DNA of 45,585 bases. Source: DASRBO01 sp035653595. Its GTDB lineage: Bacteria > Actinomycetota > Acidimicrobiia > Acidimicrobiales > JAJPHE01. Shown here one piece after another: positions 1 to 8,060 of this stretch. Location of the stretch: contig DASRBO010000174.1 of NCBI GenBank assembly GCA_035653595.1, positions 1 to 45,585 of the forward strand. Direction: 5' to 3'. A model generated the notes under the pieces. It was not told where the DNA came from and made no database searches. It saw nothing but the letters and a program-made list of their open reading frames with translations. How positions within the stretch are numbered: position 1 is the stretch's first letter; each line of letters starts with the position of its first letter. The position numbers were made by a program, and so were the translations under genes.

Positions 1-211
1 GCTGCACCGGCTGCGTCAGCTCGGCGAGCCTCCTCGTGCTGTGGCCGGGCCCGCAGCCCAGGTCCACGGCGAGTCCCACCCCCCGGGCCGCCGCCTCGGT
101 CAGAAGGGCGCCGCTCGGAGCGTCGAAGACCCGGTCGAGGAGGGCCAGCCGCTCGGCGGCGGCGTCGGTGTCCCCGAAGGAGTACCCGTGGGCCGGCTGC
201 GGCCGGGTCAC
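1..211 (-). CDS. Class I SAM-dependent methyltransferase, N-terminal part
   Basis: Only the first 70 codons lie in the window; the gene runs off its left edge. It opens with GTG at 211, which overlaps the trpS stop codon as GTGA, so the two are probably co-translated. The reading contains VDLGCGPGHSTRRLAEL at about residues 48-64, the glycine-rich motif I that binds S-adenosylmethionine in Rossmann-fold methyltransferases. An N-terminal helix region (AAERLALLDRVF) precedes it. It resembles the trans-aconitate/ubiquinone-type methyltransferases, but the substrate-determining C-terminal part is missing, so the substrate cannot be named. Confidence 0.8.
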   Translation of the reverse strand, partial: MTRPQPAHGYSFGDTDAAAERLALLDRVFDAPSGALLTEAAARGVGLAVDLGCGPGHSTRRLAELTQPVQ

Positions 212-1215
212 GGGAGCAGCCCTCTCGCCCGGCGGGCCCGGGCCAGCACCGGGGCGGCCCGCTCCCTGGCCCGGGCCGCCCCGTCGGCGAGGATCCGGTG
301 CAGCGGCGCAGGGTCTTCCATCAGGGCCCGGTAGGTGCGCCGGGCCGGGCCGAAGCGGGTCTCGAGGGCGGCGATCAGGCGGTCCTTGGCCTCGCCGTAG
401 CCGACACCTCCCGTGCGGTAGCGGTCGGCCATCGCCGCCGCCTCCGCCGGGTCGGCCAGCTGGCGGTAGAGGCTGAAGACCGTGCACGCCTCCGGCGACT
501 TCGGCTCCTCGGGCGGGCGGGAGTCGGTGACGATGCTGCGGACCCTCCTCGCCACGTCTTGGGGCTCGGCGAAGATGGGGATCACGTTCCCGTAGCTCTT
601 GGACATCTTGCGCCCGTCGGTCCCCGGCACCGTCTCGACCAGGGGGTCGATGTGCGCCAGTGGCGGATGGAACGTCGGGCCGAAGCTGCGGTTGAAGGCG
701 GCCACCACGTCGCGGGTGATCTCCAGGTGCTGGGCCTGGTCCCGACCGACCGGAACCAGGGTGCCGTCCATGGCGACTATGTCGGCCGCCATCAGCACCG
801 GGTAGGTGAACAGGCCGGCCGACACGCCCTCATCGGCGGGGCGGTCGGCGTCCCGGTTGGCGTCCTGGGCGGCCTTGTAGGCGTGGGCCCGGTTCAGCAA
901 GCCCTTGGGGGTCGAGCAGGCGAGCAGCCAGGCCAGCTCGAAGACCGGGGCAACATCGCTCTGGCGGTACAGCACGGTGCGGGCCGGATCGAGACCGAGG
1001 GCGAGGAGCGTCGCCGCCACCTGCACCGTGCGCCCGGCCAGCTCGCCGGGGTCCTCGACCGTGGTCATGGCGTGGCCGTCGGCCACGAAGACGTAGCCCT
1101 GGCGGCGCGATGCCAGGTCCAGGGCCGGCCGGATCATCCCCAGGTAGTTGCCCAGGTGAGGCGAGCCGGTCGGCTTGATGCCGGTCACCACCACCTCGGT
1201 CGATGCTTTGTTCAT
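208..1215 (-). CDS. trpS: Tryptophanyl-tRNA synthetase
   Basis: Class I aminoacyl-tRNA synthetase that charges tRNA-Trp with tryptophan using ATP, in the cytoplasm. The 335-aa product has the HIGH-like signature in PTGSPHLGNYLGM near the N-terminus and an exact KMSKS loop (GRKMSKSYGN). It also has the conserved VGRDQAQHLEITRD segment that contacts the tRNA/Trp site. Length fits bacterial TrpRS (about 330-350 aa). The ATG at 1215 is chosen over the longer open frame because GGAGGAAG lies just upstream and the family start (MNKASTEVVVTGIKPTG) begins there. Downstream it overlaps the methyltransferase start by 4 nt. The leader carries a strong hairpin (1267-1287). Confidence 0.97.
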   Translation of the reverse strand: MNKASTEVVVTGIKPTGSPHLGNYLGMIRPALDLASRRQGYVFVADGHAMTTVEDPGELAGRTVQVAATLLALGLDPARTVLYRQSDVAPVFELAWLLACSTPKGLLNRAHAYKAAQDANRDADRPADEGVSAGLFTYPVLMAADIVAMDGTLVPVGRDQAQHLEITRDVVAAFNRSFGPTFHPPLAHIDPLVETVPGTDGRKMSKSYGNVIPIFAEPQDVARRVRSIVTDSRPPEEPKSPEACTVFSLYRQLADPAEAAAMADRYRTGGVGYGEAKDRLIAALETRFGPARRTYRALMEDPAPLHRILADGAARARERAAPVLARARRARGLLP

Positions 1216-1266
1216 GCTTCCTCCTTGTTCGGAGGAGCGCCTCGGTCGAGGGGCCGGACACGACGA

Positions 1267-1287
1267 AGCCGCCTCGTCGAGGCGGCT
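1267..1287 (-). promoter_or_regulatory. Leader hairpin upstream of trpS
   Basis: AGCCGCCTCG and CGAGGCGGCT form a perfect 10-base inverted repeat around one base, about 50 nt before the trpS start, in the divergent gap with the hydrolase gene. In RNA it would fold with a slightly shorter stem. It could be a translational or transcriptional attenuator. I could not find the T-box core (GGUGGNACCGCG) nearby, so a T-box is not supported. Confidence 0.3.
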
Positions 1288-1438
1288 CCTGGTCACGCTG
1301 CTGGCGCGGGTGGGCGAGCCGCCTACTCGGGCGACCACCACCACCGGTTCACGCGGCTGTTGCTCATCGCCCACAAGGTAGCCCGGGCGGCCGGCTCAGG
1401 CCCGGGCGTCTCAGCGGTCGTCGCGCTATACATCGCCC

Positions 1439-2383
1439 ATGGTCGACAAGGTCCCCTACGACGAGTTCGGGCTGTTCCACGAGAACGCGGCGGAGTACGG
1501 CCTGCCCTACGACGGCCCTCCCACCGTGAGCCGGCGCTCGGTCGAGGTCGGCGGCGGTCGGTCGCTCAGCGCCCTGGTCTGGGGGTCCGGCGCCCCCGAG
1601 CTTGTCCTGCTCCATGGCGGCGGCCAGAACGCCCACACCTGGGACACGGTGGCCATGGCCATGCGTCCCCGCCCGCTGGTCGCGGTCGACCTGCCCGGCC
1701 ACGGTCACTCGGACCGCCCCGACGACCGTCAGCTGACCGACCCGGGCTCCCTCGCCGGGGCCGAGGACGTGGCCCGGGTCATCACCGAGCTCGCCCCGAG
1801 CGCGGCAGCGGTGGTGGGCATGTCGGCCGGAGGGTTCATGGCCATCCGGGTGGCCAAGGTGGCCCCTCACCTGGTCCGGCGCCTGGTGCTGGTCGACGTG
1901 CTGCCAGGCCTCGACCGGGCCCACGCCCGGCACATCGGCGAGTTCCTCGACGGCCCGGTCACCTTCCCGAGCTTCGATGAGCTCCTCGAACGCACCAAGC
2001 AGTTCAACCCCCGGCGGTCGGAGTCCTCACTCCGGCGGGGCATCCTGCACAACGCCCTGCAGCTGGACGACGGCAGCTGGGTGTGGCGCCACCAGCGCTG
2101 GCGTCTGCAGGACGCCGGGGCGACCCGGCCGGTGCCGGCTCCGGAGGCGCAGGGGGCCTCCAACGTCGGGCCCGACCTGTGGGAGGTGATCGAGAAGCTC
2201 GACGCCCCGGTGATGCTGTGCCGGGGCATGCGGTCCGACTCGGTGCTGCGCGACGAGGACGAGGCCGAGCTCAAGCGCCGTCGGCCGGACGCCCTTGTGC
2301 GGCACTTCGCCGAAGCCGGTCACAGCATCCAGGGCGACATGCCGCTGGAGCTGGCCGCCGCCGTCGGCGAGTTCGTCCCCTGA
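1439..2383 (+). CDS. Alpha/beta hydrolase
   Basis: A 314-aa cytoplasmic alpha/beta-hydrolase fold enzyme. It has the oxyanion-hole motif HGGGQNAHTWD, the strand-turn DLPGHGHSDRP, the nucleophile elbow GMSAG (Ser), a likely acid in RGMRSDSVL and the catalytic His in FAEAGHSIQGD. The substrate is unknown; this fold covers esterases, epoxide hydrolases and C-C bond hydrolases. No Shine-Dalgarno precedes the ATG, but TATACA ends 6 nt before it, suggesting a leaderless message. It is divergent from trpS and convergent with the acyl-CoA ligase (16 nt between stops). Confidence 0.9.
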   Translation: MVDKVPYDEFGLFHENAAEYGLPYDGPPTVSRRSVEVGGGRSLSALVWGSGAPELVLLHGGGQNAHTWDTVAMAMRPRPLVAVDLPGHGHSDRPDDRQLTDPGSLAGAEDVARVITELAPSAAAVVGMSAGGFMAIRVAKVAPHLVRRLVLVDVLPGLDRAHARHIGEFLDGPVTFPSFDELLERTKQFNPRRSESSLRRGILHNALQLDDGSWVWRHQRWRLQDAGATRPVPAPEAQGASNVGPDLWEVIEKLDAPVMLCRGMRSDSVLRDEDEAELKRRRPDALVRHFAEAGHSIQGDMPLELAAAVGEFVP

Positions 2384-2399
2384 GCGGGACGGCGCCGGG

Positions 2400-3863
2400 T
2401 CAGGGCCGGCCGGCGCCGGTCGAGGTTCGCTCGGCCCGGAGGGCGGCCCGGCGGACCTTGCCGGCGTCGTCGCGGATGGGCTGGTCGGTGTACTCCACCG
2501 ACTTGGGCACCTTGTAACGGGCGACGCGCTCGCCCACGAAGGACAACAGCTGCTCCACAGGCACGGCGTCCGGGTCGGCCTCGACGATGGCGTGGATGGT
2601 GTTGCCCATGTCCTCGTCGGGCAGCCCGATGACCGCGCACGATCGCACCGCCGGGTGCTCCTGGATTGCCGCCTCGACCTCGGCCGGGTAGACGTTGGCT
2701 CCGCCGGTCAGGATCATGTCCTGCATGCGGTCTCCGAGGTAGAGGTACCCCTCCTCGTCCAGGCGTCCCATGTCGCCGAGGGACTCCCACCCGCCCTCGC
2801 GCGTCCGGGCGGTGGCGCCGATGTATCGGTAGGTCGGAGTGTCGCGCAGCGAGCGCATCCACACCTCGCCCTCCTGCCCGGGCGGCAGCTCGTTGCCGTC
2901 GGCGTCGCAGATCATGACCGTGCCCGGCGCCGGCTTGCCGACCGAGCCACGGTGGGCCAGCCAGTCCGTGCCGGTGATGATCGTGGCCGCCTGCGCCTCG
3001 GTGCCGGCGTACAACTCGTAGATGCGCTCCGGCCCGATCCAGTCGATCCACACCTGCTTGAGCCACTCGGGGCACGGTTCGGCCAGATGCCACACCGCCC
3101 GCAGGGAGGACAGGTCGTAGGAGTCGCGCACCTCCTCCGGCAGGCGCCAGATCCTCTTCATCATGGTGGGGACTAGGTAGACGACGTCGGCCTTGTAGCG
3201 GTCGATGGCCGCCAGGGTGCCCTCGGCGTCGAAGCGGGGCAGCACCACCACGTGGCTACCGGCCAGCCAGGCGGCACAGGACCACACGATGGGTCCGTTG
3301 TGGTACAGCGGGCCGGGCATCACCATGCAGCCCTCGGGCGAGGCCAGCAGGGCGGGGGCATCCTCGTTGAAGGAGGCGGGGTCGCCCGACACGATCAGCT
3401 TGGGCCGGCCGGTGGAGCCGCCGGAGGTCGGTGCCTTCCATGCCGGCGAGGTGACGTCGGGCAGGGGCTCGTCGGGTAGGGCGGGGTCGGGCCGGTAGCC
3501 GATGGGCAGGGCGCGCCGGCCCTCGGCCAGGTGCTCGGGCACGCCGATGACGGCGGTCGGGTCGGCCAGCTCGAGGATCGCCTGCAGCTCGCGGTCGGGC
3601 AGCTTGGCCGACACGGGCTGGGGGACCGCCCCGACCTTCCAGCAGGCGGCGAAGGCCACGTACCAGTCGGTGGAGTTGGGCAGGGCGATGGTCACCATGT
3701 CGCCGACCTTCACTCCCCCCTCAGCCAGATCGCGGGCCAGCCGGTTGGCGGCCGACTCCAGCTGCGCCCTGGTCAGGCTGTGGTCGCCGCAGGTGATCAT
3801 GGGGCGGTCGGGCTCGGCCTCGGCCAGTTTGGTCAGGCGCCGGCTGTAGGAGATCATTCCCAT
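2400..3863 (-). CDS. Acyl-CoA ligase / AMP-dependent synthetase
   Basis: A 487-aa ANL-superfamily enzyme that activates a carboxylic acid to an acyl-adenylate and then to a CoA thioester. Visible motifs are the phosphate loop TSGGSTGRPKLIVSG, the YAGTEAQ motif (A5), the hinge YLYLGDRMQDMILTGG (A8) and a C-terminal Lys in DAGKVRRAAL (A10 position). It is somewhat short for the family and resembles bile-acid/steroid-side-chain or FadD-type ligases; the substrate is not determinable. The start at 3863 begins MGMISYSRRLTKLAE, the usual family opening. There is no Shine-Dalgarno; TACGCT lies 8 nt upstream (leaderless). It is divergent from a phytanoyl-CoA dioxygenase-like gene, consistent with lipid or xenobiotic breakdown. 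Confidence 0.93.
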   Translation of the reverse strand: MGMISYSRRLTKLAEAEPDRPMITCGDHSLTRAQLESAANRLARDLAEGGVKVGDMVTIALPNSTDWYVAFAACWKVGAVPQPVSAKLPDRELQAILELADPTAVIGVPEHLAEGRRALPIGYRPDPALPDEPLPDVTSPAWKAPTSGGSTGRPKLIVSGDPASFNEDAPALLASPEGCMVMPGPLYHNGPIVWSCAAWLAGSHVVVLPRFDAEGTLAAIDRYKADVVYLVPTMMKRIWRLPEEVRDSYDLSSLRAVWHLAEPCPEWLKQVWIDWIGPERIYELYAGTEAQAATIITGTDWLAHRGSVGKPAPGTVMICDADGNELPPGQEGEVWMRSLRDTPTYRYIGATARTREGGWESLGDMGRLDEEGYLYLGDRMQDMILTGGANVYPAEVEAAIQEHPAVRSCAVIGLPDEDMGNTIHAIVEADPDAVPVEQLLSFVGERVARYKVPKSVEYTDQPIRDDAGKVRRAALRAERTSTGAGRP

Positions 3864-3871
3864 GGGCCGGG

Positions 3872-3877
3872 AGCGTA
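3872..3877 (-). promoter_or_regulatory. -10 box (TACGCT) for the acyl-CoA ligase gene
   Basis: Read on the minus strand, TACGCT matches TANNNT and ends 8 nt before the ATG at 3863, with no ribosome binding site between. This spacing would start the RNA at or next to the start codon. Confidence 0.5.
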
Positions 3878-3988
3878 GGGCGTCGGGGCAGGCCACCGCC
3901 CCTCGGCCTGACGCTGGCGCCCGGGCGCCCGACGGTGGGAGTCTGTCCCCGGCCCCGGCCACGGGGCCAGCGAGCGGGGGGAGGCGGC

Positions 3989-4828
3989 ATGGCCGAGTCA
4001 GCGACGAGGACCAGGTACACCGACACGCTGGCTCCGGGGACCATCTCCGACGAGCTGGCACCGGTGATCGCCGAGCTGGGGCTGGAGAAGAACTGCCGGC
4101 AACTGGTCGACGACGGCTGGACGGTCATCGAGGACGCCGCCACGCCCGACTTCACCGCCCGGCTGCGCCGGGCGATCCTCGACGCCTCCGGGGTCGCCTC
4201 GGACAGCGCCGGGGGCGGCTCGAGCATGCTGCTGGCCAAGGACCCGGTCTTCGCCGAGGCGGTCCTCAATCCGAAGCTGCTGGCGATGGCCGAGTACTCG
4301 GTGGGCCGTGGCTTCCTGCTGTCCCAGGTGGCCGGTTCGGTAAAGCCCCAGGGCTCGCCGGCCATGGAGCTCCACGCCGACCAGAACTGGTTCCCGGCCC
4401 CCTTCCCCGAGCACAACTACATGCTCACCTTCTGCTGGGCATGCGACGACTACACCAAGGCCGGGGGCTCGACCCTGGTGATACCGGGCACCCACCGCTA
4501 CCGCCGCCACCCCGACGAGGGGGAGATGGCCGCCCGCGACGGCGCCATCGCCATCGAGTGCCCGGCCGGCTCGGTGGCCCTTTGGGACGGGAGCGTCTGG
4601 CACGGCAACTGGCCCCGTGAGCTGCCCGGCCAGCGGGTGGTGTGCCACATCACCTACTGCCGTCTTGCCGCCCGCCAGGTGGAGGACTACTCCGCACGGG
4701 CCGACGAGCTGATTGCCGCCCACGGTGAGCGCATGGCCCAGCTGCTGGGGCGGGCCGACTCGCTGTACAAGCCCACCGGCTTCGACTACCGGCGCCTGCT
4801 CACCACCTTCAACAACGCCAAGCGCTGA
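3989..4828 (+). CDS. Phytanoyl-CoA dioxygenase (PhyH) family protein
   Basis: A 279-aa non-heme Fe(II)/2-oxoglutarate-dependent oxygenase. The iron facial triad is visible as H129-A-D131 (ELHADQNW) and a distal H205 (SVWHGNWPR). A conserved double-glycine turn (KAGGSTLVIPGTHRYR) and AGSVALWDG lie between them. Family members hydroxylate small hydrophobic or acyl substrates; the exact substrate is unknown. The ATG at 3989 follows a GGGGGAGG ribosome binding site. It faces away from the acyl-CoA ligase across about 125 bp. A second, clearly different PhyH-like gene sits 540 bp downstream, so the region encodes two such oxygenases. Confidence 0.93.
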   Translation: MAESATRTRYTDTLAPGTISDELAPVIAELGLEKNCRQLVDDGWTVIEDAATPDFTARLRRAILDASGVASDSAGGGSSMLLAKDPVFAEAVLNPKLLAMAEYSVGRGFLLSQVAGSVKPQGSPAMELHADQNWFPAPFPEHNYMLTFCWACDDYTKAGGSTLVIPGTHRYRRHPDEGEMAARDGAIAIECPAGSVALWDGSVWHGNWPRELPGQRVVCHITYCRLAARQVEDYSARADELIAAHGERMAQLLGRADSLYKPTGFDYRRLLTTFNNAKR

Positions 4829-4855
4829 CCGCCAGGGGCGCCGCCTCAGCGGGTC

Positions 4856-5275
4856 TCACCCGTCGTCTCCGTGGTCGTCGGAGTCGGCGCCGTCCATCAG
4901 CCACGGTCGGATCACCACCGAGCTGGCCGTCGGGTCGTCCTCGTCGAGGTGCACGGTCAGCGGCCCGGGCGGCCCTGGGGGCGCCCCGGGCACCTCGGCC
5001 ACGATGGCCACCTCGTCCCGCCAGGGCTGGAACACCTCGGCCAGGCCCCGGACGACGCCGGTGACGATGGCCCCGCCGGCGCTGCGCCGCCGCCACGCCT
5101 CGACCCGAGGGGGCAGAGCGGTGTGCTCACCCCTGCCGCCCTCGGGGCCGCCTTGAGCGCAGAGGGAGCCGGCCCCGGGATCGTCGTCGAGGGCGGACAG
5201 CATCTCCTCGTCCCACCAGACCTCGGGCGGGGGCGGCACGGGGCCGGGGCCAGCCTCCTCGCCCGGTCTGTCCAC
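4856..5275 (-). CDS. Hypothetical protein, acidic, proline-rich ends
   Basis: A 139-aa protein I do not recognise. The N-terminus is proline-rich (PGPVPPPPEVWWDEEM), the centre looks like a short folded domain (AIVTGVVRGLAEVFQPWRDEVAIVAEV), and the C-terminus is Asp-rich. No signal peptide or membrane segment is visible. GTG codons occur at 5278 and 5275. I chose the second because TAGCCT (5287-5282, minus strand) ends exactly 6 nt before it, the same geometry as other leaderless starts here. It lies antisense between the two PhyH-like genes and diverges from the second. Confidence 0.6.
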   Translation of the reverse strand: MDRPGEEAGPGPVPPPPEVWWDEEMLSALDDDPGAGSLCAQGGPEGGRGEHTALPPRVEAWRRRSAGGAIVTGVVRGLAEVFQPWRDEVAIVAEVPGAPPGPPGPLTVHLDEDDPTASSVVIRPWLMDGADSDDHGDDG

Positions 5276-5281
5276 CACTCC

Positions 5282-5287
5282 AGGCTA
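5282..5287 (-). promoter_or_regulatory. -10 box (TAGCCT) for the hypothetical gene at 4856-5275
   Basis: TAGCCT on the minus strand fits TANNNT and places the transcription start on the second GTG, implying a leaderless message. Confidence 0.45.
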
Positions 5288-5371
5288 CGGCGGCAGCGCC
5301 GGCTCGATGGGTCGCCCGGCGCGGCGATCACGGGCACCCGTGTCCTGCTCAGCGCTGCTATCCATGGGGCT

Positions 5372-6238
5372 ATGAGCCCCAGGACCGGCTCGCTGCTGGA
5401 TGGCGAGGTCGAGCGGTTCCACCGCCACGGGTTCGTCGTCCTGGAGGACGCCTTCACCAACGCCGAGCTCGAGGAGCTGCGGCGGGAGGCCGACCGCATC
5501 CTGCGCCTCTCGGTGAACTCCTCGCTGGCCAACCGCCGGCGCCATCCTCGGCTCGACGCCGTGATCGACGACACCGGCAACCTCCGGGTCCGGAAGATCC
5601 AGCCGGTCAACGACCTGTCGGAGAAGATCGCGGCCTTCTCGATGCATCCGAGGCTCATCGACCCGATGCGCCAGCTCATGGGCGACGAGCCGGTGCTAAT
5701 GGAGGAGAAGCTCAACTACAAGCAATGGGTCGATCTGCAGGGCAGCGACTTCTCGTTCCTACGTCGGAGCTTCATCGAGCACTTCGTTCTCCATCACGAC
5801 TGGGGCTACTACCGCCAGCAGGGGTACCCAGACAGCACCTTGTCCTCGGCGCTGGCGATAGACGACTGCGCTGGCAAGGGCCCCATCCGCGTGATCCCTG
5901 GCTCCCATCTGATCGACGCCCCGCTCAAGGATCCGGACCCGGCCTCGGGCTCGGGCGAGGTCGTCGTGGACACCTTCGATGGCGCCAGGCGGGTCGCGCT
6001 GGACGTCGACGCCGGGTCCATGGTCATCTTCCACTCCAAGCTCGTGCACGACTCCGAGCCCAATCCGACCCGCGAGCCGAGGCGGATGATGATCTATAGC
6101 CACTACCCGAGGTCGTTCGACCCCGATGTCGACCCCGACCGCAGGAACGGACCGACCCGGACCTACTCCCGCCAGTTCGAAGACCGGTACCTGAAGATGC
6201 TCGAGGCGGGCGAATTCGAGGACCTCGACGTGCCCTGA
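5372..6238 (+). CDS. Phytanoyl-CoA dioxygenase (PhyH) family protein
   Basis: A 288-aa Fe(II)/2-oxoglutarate oxygenase, distinct from its neighbour at 3989. It opens with the typical FHRHGFVVLEDAFTNAELEELRREADRIL helix-strand region. The iron ligands appear as H141-H-D143 (LHHDWGYYRQ) and H226 (KLVHDSEPN), followed by an Arg-rich strand (REPRRMMIYSHYPRS) that should bind 2-oxoglutarate. IRVIPGSHL is the conserved core turn. The ATG at 5372 is preferred because the family homology begins there; TATCCA lies 7 nt upstream and there is no Shine-Dalgarno. The substrate is unknown; the neighbouring acyl-CoA ligase and enoyl-CoA hydratase suggest lipid or hydrocarbon catabolism. Confidence 0.92.
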   Translation: MSPRTGSLLDGEVERFHRHGFVVLEDAFTNAELEELRREADRILRLSVNSSLANRRRHPRLDAVIDDTGNLRVRKIQPVNDLSEKIAAFSMHPRLIDPMRQLMGDEPVLMEEKLNYKQWVDLQGSDFSFLRRSFIEHFVLHHDWGYYRQQGYPDSTLSSALAIDDCAGKGPIRVIPGSHLIDAPLKDPDPASGSGEVVVDTFDGARRVALDVDAGSMVIFHSKLVHDSEPNPTREPRRMMIYSHYPRSFDPDVDPDRRNGPTRTYSRQFEDRYLKMLEAGEFEDLDVP

Positions 6239-6285
6239 GGGTGGGCCGGCAGGCCGTGCCCTCCCCGCTGGCCCTGGTGGTCAGA

Positions 6286-7091
6286 TCAGGTCGGCCATTC
6301 GGGAAGGTCCTGGCTGACCCGGCCCGTCCAGTTGGGGGACCGCTTCTCGAGGAACGCCCGTGTGCCCTCCCGCGAGTCGGCAGTGCCGGTCGTGAAGGCG
6401 AACAGGCGCCCTTCCCGTCGGCGGAACTCCCTCAGGTCGATGCCGATGCCCTCCCAGAGAAGTCGCTTGGAGATGGCCACGGCAGGGGCGCGGCGTTGGT
6501 CGCGATGTCGCGGGCCAGGGCGAGTGCCTCCGGAAGCACCCGGTCGGCCGGGAACGCCTTGGTCGCCACCCCGTACTCGACCGCCTCGGAGCCGCTGAAG
6601 GTCCTGCCCGACATCAACAGCTCTGCCGCCCGGGACAGGCCGGCCACCTGGGTGAGGATGACGTGGGAGGCGAGCTCCGGGAGCACCCCCCGCCGTACGA
6701 AGGCGAAGGCCAGCTTGGCGTCCTCCGCCACGTAGCGGATGTCGGCCTGCAGCGGCCAGGTAAGGCCGGCGCCGACGGCCGGCCCGTTGATGGCGGCGAT
6801 GACCGGCTTGCGGACCTCCATGGGCAGCTTGCGCCGCAACTTGGGATCGGCCTTGCCCCATCCGGAGGCGAACTCCTTGCCTGAGCCCAGATCAGCCCCG
6901 GCGCAGAAGCCGCGACCGGCGCCCGTCACCACGACGACGCGGACCGAGTCATCCTCGTCCGCTTCGGCCATGGCGTCGTCCATCTCGGCGCCCATCTGGG
7001 CCGTCATGGCGTTGAGCTTCTCGGGCCGGTTCAGCGTCACCAACGCCACACCGTCATCCACGGCGTAGATGATCTGCTCGTAGTCGACCAC
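6286..7091 (-). pseudogene. Enoyl-CoA hydratase/isomerase, frameshifted
   Basis: The N-terminal 200 or so residues read as a crotonase-fold protein (VALVTLNRPEKLNAM, oxyanion-hole GFCAGADLGSG, and AAINGPAVGAGL), hydrating 2-enoyl-CoA thioesters in beta-oxidation. The frame then stops early at 6432. The missing C-terminus (AVAISKRLLWEG, then TADSREGTRAFLEKRSPNW, ending EWPT at 6286) is present in another frame. The switch lies near 6484, where one base appears to be lost between the codons for AAPL and AVAISKR. The GTG at 7091 is the start because AGGAGGGGG precedes it. The intact length would be about 268 aa, normal for the family. This is either a real mutation or an assembly error. Confidence 0.8.
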
Positions 7092-7155
7092 CGTTCCCCC
7101 TCCTGGCAAACCCGGGGCGAAATTAGCCCCTCCGCCCTGGGGGCCGGCTCGGCCC

Positions 7156-7611
7156 CTAGGAGGTCGGTCGGGACGGCCCGTCAGCCCGGCGGTCCCAGGG
7201 GGTGCCCGAGGAGTACCCGCCGAGCTCGGCGCGGCTCTGGCACAGGGCGGCGAGGACCGGGGCCAGCTCCCGCCACGAGGTCCCCTTGTTGAGATACTCG
7301 TCGGCCCCCAGGCTCACCACCTCCGCCAGCGTGACGGGGTCGGGAAAGGCCGATGTGACCACGATCGCCGCCCCGGGGCAGACCCGGCGCAGCTCCGGAA
7401 GGGCCGCCCAACCGTCCATGCCCGGCATGGCCAGGTCCAACACGATGGCATCGGGCTGGTCGATGGCCGCCACCACCACCGCCACCCGGCCGTTGCTGGC
7501 CCGGGAGCTGACCCGGAAGCGCCCGTCCAGCTCGAGCAGGGTCCGGGCCAGGATGCAGGCTTCGGGGTCGTCGTCGACCACGAGGACCTTCCACGGTCGA
7601 GCTGTCTCCAT
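7156..7611 (-). CDS. Single-domain response regulator (CheY-like receiver)
   Basis: A 151-aa receiver domain with no output domain. It has the acidic pocket VLVVDDDPEA, the phospho-acceptor D59 (VLDLAMPGMDGW), the conserved Thr/Ser (VVTSAFPD) and the Lys in YLNKGTSW, so it should be phosphorylatable. The short tail after the receiver has no recognisable domain. The ATG at 7611 follows a GGAGG ribosome binding site; the longer open frame upstream has no family similarity. No histidine kinase is nearby, so its partner lies elsewhere. It is divergent from the small gene at 7848. Confidence 0.93.
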   Translation of the reverse strand: METARPWKVLVVDDDPEACILARTLLELDGRFRVSSRASNGRVAVVVAAIDQPDAIVLDLAMPGMDGWAALPELRRVCPGAAIVVTSAFPDPVTLAEVVSLGADEYLNKGTSWRELAPVLAALCQSRAELGGYSSGTPWDRRADGPSRPTS

Positions 7612-7847
7612 CCGGCCGCCTCCGGGGTGACTCGGGGGTATGTCCTGTAGGTAGATCGCCGACCGCGGCCCCACCGTTACACCCGGCGCCCGTCCACGAC
7701 CTCCCCCCGGGTCGGAGCCGGCGCAGACCGCGCGCAGACGGGCGCGCCGGCGGAGCTTCACGAAGATGAAATCTCGAAGAGACGGGCCGTTCATGCGCCG
7801 GCCTTAAGCTGGAGCCGACACCCCGCCACCCCCAACGGAGGTGATCC

Positions 7848-8039
7848 ATGCCGAGCCCCATCGACCGCATGACGACCGTCCTTTACCGGGTCGGGTTCCA
7901 CCACCCCTCGGGTCAGAGCTCGATCGTCGCCCTCACCGCCAGCCCGGCCCGGCTGGTGCTGGGGGAGCTGGCCGCCCTCGCCGCCGACCGCGTCACCGGC
8001 GGCCGGGGCGCAGGCGAAGAGGAGCCGCAGCGTCGCTGA
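7848..8039 (+). CDS. Small hypothetical protein (63 aa)
   Basis: I do not recognise this protein. It starts with ATG preceded by a strong GGAGGTGA ribosome binding site at ideal spacing, which supports it being real despite its length. The N-terminal half (MTTVLYRVGFHHPSGQSSIVALTASPARLVLGEL) looks like one short beta-rich or amphipathic fold. The C-terminus is polar with an EEE run. TAAGCT at 7804-7809 could be its -10 box, giving a leader of about 30 nt. It diverges from the response regulator. Confidence 0.65.
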   Translation: MPSPIDRMTTVLYRVGFHHPSGQSSIVALTASPARLVLGELAALAADRVTGGRGAGEEEPQRR

Positions 8040-8060
8040 GACCGCCCGCCGGGGCCGGCC

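Noticed and set aside
1216..1438. T-box riboswitch upstream of trpS
   Set aside because: The hairpin is present, but the conserved T-box core sequence and a specifier loop with a Trp codon could not be identified.
298..1980. Long plus-strand open frames (for example 298-1980) opposite trpS and into the hydrolase
   Set aside because: They are antisense or out-of-frame shadows of GC-rich coding DNA: low-complexity Arg/Gly/Pro/His-rich translations, no family similarity, and overlap with certain genes.
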